From the NCBI GenBank assembly GCA_022266195.1, contig WHVY01000001.1, positions 10,106,001-10,170,000 on the forward strand: a stretch of 64,000 bases of DNA, in the 5' to 3' direction. Both the position numbers and the translations under genes were made by a program. The notes under the pieces are model-generated. The model was given only the letters and a program-made list of their open reading frames with translations, had not been told where the DNA came from and searched no databases. This DNA comes from Tetranychus cinnabarinus. Lineage: Eukaryota > Arthropoda > Arachnida > Trombidiformes > Tetranychidae. Below, piece after piece: positions 61,912-64,000 of the stretch (position 1 is its first letter; the number at the start of each line of letters is the position of its first letter).

Positions 61912-62117
61912 TGTTAACATGGCACTTGAAAAAAGTAAAAATCGCTTCTCATAACCATTTTTAAACCGTAAACTAACGGTTTCATTGTTACAGCTACGAG
62001 ATCAACCTTGATAATTGAATACAATTTGGACAATGTGAATAAGCTAATGAAACAACAAATCACTTTGAGCTGGCAAATTGATCGCCTAAAAGATTAATCA
62101 ACAATTTTTACATTTCA
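61912..62117 (+). repeat. Direct repeat flanking FEZF, copy 2 (5' side of gene)
   Basis: Near-identical to 58523-58794, lacking 67 bases after the first 24. Copies are in the same orientation and about 3.4 kb apart, bracketing the FEZF gene. Confidence 0.92.
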
Positions 62118-64000
62118 ATCATTTTGGGTACTTTTTTCGCGTGAAATTTATTTTTGCTCAATCCGGTTTAGGTGTGTTTTGGTTGTGTTATCTTGCCGAT
62201 AACAATTAACATTATGAAAAGGCCTTTTTAACTCAATTCCATTGAATAGTATTCAATTAAAAGGTACTCTTAACCATTTTTACCGATTTCAATGAGGAAA
62301 CATTTCAAGTTTCAATGTTTGTTATTTTGTTGATCTTGTCAATGAATATGTATGAATGTATGTTGTGTGTGTGTGTGTGTTTTTGCTGCCCCAAAGGAGC
62401 CAAAGAGTTGAAGCTTCTATTGTTAACTACTTACCACTGAGTTTAGAGCAATACAATGAACAAGCAAACCAATTTGTCACTATTTATCATTTTCCAGTGA
62501 ATACTATGAATGGTAGACAGTGTGCAGTAAATAAATGAAGTCGAGTTAATTATCCTTTATAATCGCTTGATCCGCATGTTATCCGCTTTCAACAACCAAA
62601 ATATTTGACATAAACTGTGAATAGGTCTGAACAAACCAGTCGAATCAAAATAGACGCTTAAAAGAAAATTCAGCGCACGAATCGAAGCGTTTTTCTTTAT
62701 ACATGCAGTACATATTTTTTGTCATTGCCTCTTCGCGTTTTTTGCGTTTAACTCAAAATTTTTCATCTAAACAAAAGTAACAATGTCAGCTTCCCCAATA
62801 CACTTCAAAAATTAAAACAATACAGTTAAATTAACCACTAGCTCAGTGGTTAAAGAGTTGACCAAGTTGAAGAGTGATTAATGGTCGAGTCTCGGTTGGA
62901 GCATCTTTTTGGGAAATTAAATTGAATCGAGCGTCTAGCGCATATAAATTTCAATAAATGCAGAAGCTGCGGACTTATTTGACCAATTCTCTTACTGCTC
63001 ATTCTTCTGGCGTGTATGCCGACAAGAGTGACTCTCTTAGGTTGACTGGTTCATACCTTGAGCCTGACCAAACTTGCACAAGTAAAACAACTTGAAATAA
63101 ATTAATTAAAATTGTAAAGACAAATGTAATGATTAAGATGTTAATAGTGATTATTATGATCATTATCGTAATGATCATATCTTTGACTCTCTCTCTCTCA
63201 ATTTGTTTTCATCTTTAGCGGCTAATAACCTTTGAAATATCCTTAATTTTAGTCGGTAATTGAATGAAATGTTGAATGTGTAAAGAAGTATGAGACTGTT
63301 CATTGTTCATTGTTCATAAATGGTCCCTACAAAGAGCTATGATAAGAGGGTGGTTTAGGGGCTGGCTGTGGAGGAGGAGATGTAAAACCCTCATTCAATA
63401 CTTTCAATCCCAGTCCATCTCTTAAAAGATTATCACATTTATTGTTGGTAAATATGAATAATAAAAGTTACTATTTGTTTTCTTGTCTTCCCTTGTTAAT
63501 ATCATGTACTTTTTTTTCTTGGTCATTTTAACATTCATCCTTTTAGTACCAACTACTTGTACTGTTGTCCATTGTAATCGGCTCTTAATACATTTACATT
63601 TGTATTTTCATGTATTTTAGCCGATTATCGGCTATTTTATATTAAAAAACCTTTAAGCCAAGCCGATTATCCCGTTAACAATAAATCCGTGTAAACCACT
63701 TGCTAAGTGCCTATGGTACATTGATTTTCATTAATCGCACTCCTTCCTACCAACAACATCCAAGGCTCATTTGACTGACAAATCTTTATCTTCCTATTCA
63801 TCATCTTCTTTCTTGCCCAAAAATATTCAAGACTCTTTTCGTTGCCATTTCATCTGTGCTTTAACCTTTTCTCATTAAATTAAAACATTTCATCTCTAAA
63901 AAGGCCAAACTTTACATTCAATTTGCTCTTTCCTTTCATCTTCCAGAGTCTCACTTTTTGCTTCTTCCTTTCTCATCTTCATTATCCTAAAGGTAGTATA
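62118..64000. other. Right end of window, no protein gene recognised
   Basis: AT-rich. It contains a (GT)n microsatellite at 62364-62380 and a tRNA-like SINE candidate at about 62830-63090. Near 63600-63670 the motif AGCCGATTATCGGCT forms a short palindrome, with AGCCGATTATC repeated nearby. No exon is supported. Confidence 0.5.
62830..63090 (+). mobile_element. Candidate tRNA-derived SINE
   Basis: TAGCTCAGTGG at 62839-62849 matches the RNA polymerase III A box, and GGTCGAGTC at 62883-62891 resembles the B box, 44 bases apart as in tRNA genes. The cloverleaf stems do not pair well, so it is not a functional tRNA. A unique body follows, and its block 63021-63052 recurs in diverged form at 56065-56096. 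Polarity and length are estimates. Confidence 0.5.

Noticed and set aside
62839..62910. A functional tRNA gene
   Set aside because: A- and B-box matches exist but acceptor and T stems do not pair, so a SINE or pseudo-tRNA is more likely.
1..64000. CRISPR arrays, operons or bacterial mobile elements
   Set aside because: The window is eukaryotic with spliced genes; no regularly spaced identical short repeats were seen.

Overview
This is a eukaryotic, AT-rich window: introns with GT..AG ends, conserved metazoan regulatory proteins, long gene-poor stretches, and no bacterial signatures. The protein set (akirin, p90 RSK, a Dar1/KLF5-like factor, a TBC1D1/TBC1D4 RabGAP, a FEZF/earmuff factor) is that of an arthropod. 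The sequence style suggests a chelicerate, perhaps an acariform mite, but that is inference and is not proved here.

Layout, left to right. Akirin lies on the + strand (926-1783, four exons). It is tail-to-tail with a complete ten-exon p90 ribosomal S6 kinase gene on the - strand (2764-14545, 741 residues), which has one 5.6 kb intron. Immediately upstream of the kinase, head to head with it, is a broken inverted copy of its own 5' part on the + strand (about 15049-15703). The two copies meet at a 35-bp-arm palindrome. A Krueppel-like factor follows on the - strand (16179-about 17316, 5' end unresolved). From about 17.4 to 26.3 kb I see no gene, only old dispersed repeats.

The region 26340-47880 (- strand) is a TBC1D1/4-type RabGAP with large introns. 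It has PTB sequence, an Akt-type site, the TBC catalytic domain with both finger residues, and a C-terminal coiled coil. Its first exons are not resolved. From 48 to 51 kb there are transposon relics: a pogo-like miniature element, a non-LTR endonuclease fragment and unassigned ORFs. From 51 to 59.6 kb the sequence is mostly non-coding apart from one lysine-rich ORF of doubtful status.

A single-exon FEZF gene (59673-61355, - strand) has a clear TATA box and is flanked by two near-identical direct repeats. The last 1.9 kb holds a tRNA-like SINE candidate and simple repeats.

The genes do not form a pathway unit. They are separate signalling and transcription genes: ERK-RSK signalling, Akt/Rab trafficking, and nuclear or developmental transcription factors. 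The most unusual structure is the inverted RSK duplication. Also notable are the Akt site lying close to the TBC module in the RabGAP and the inverted architecture of the FEZF protein.
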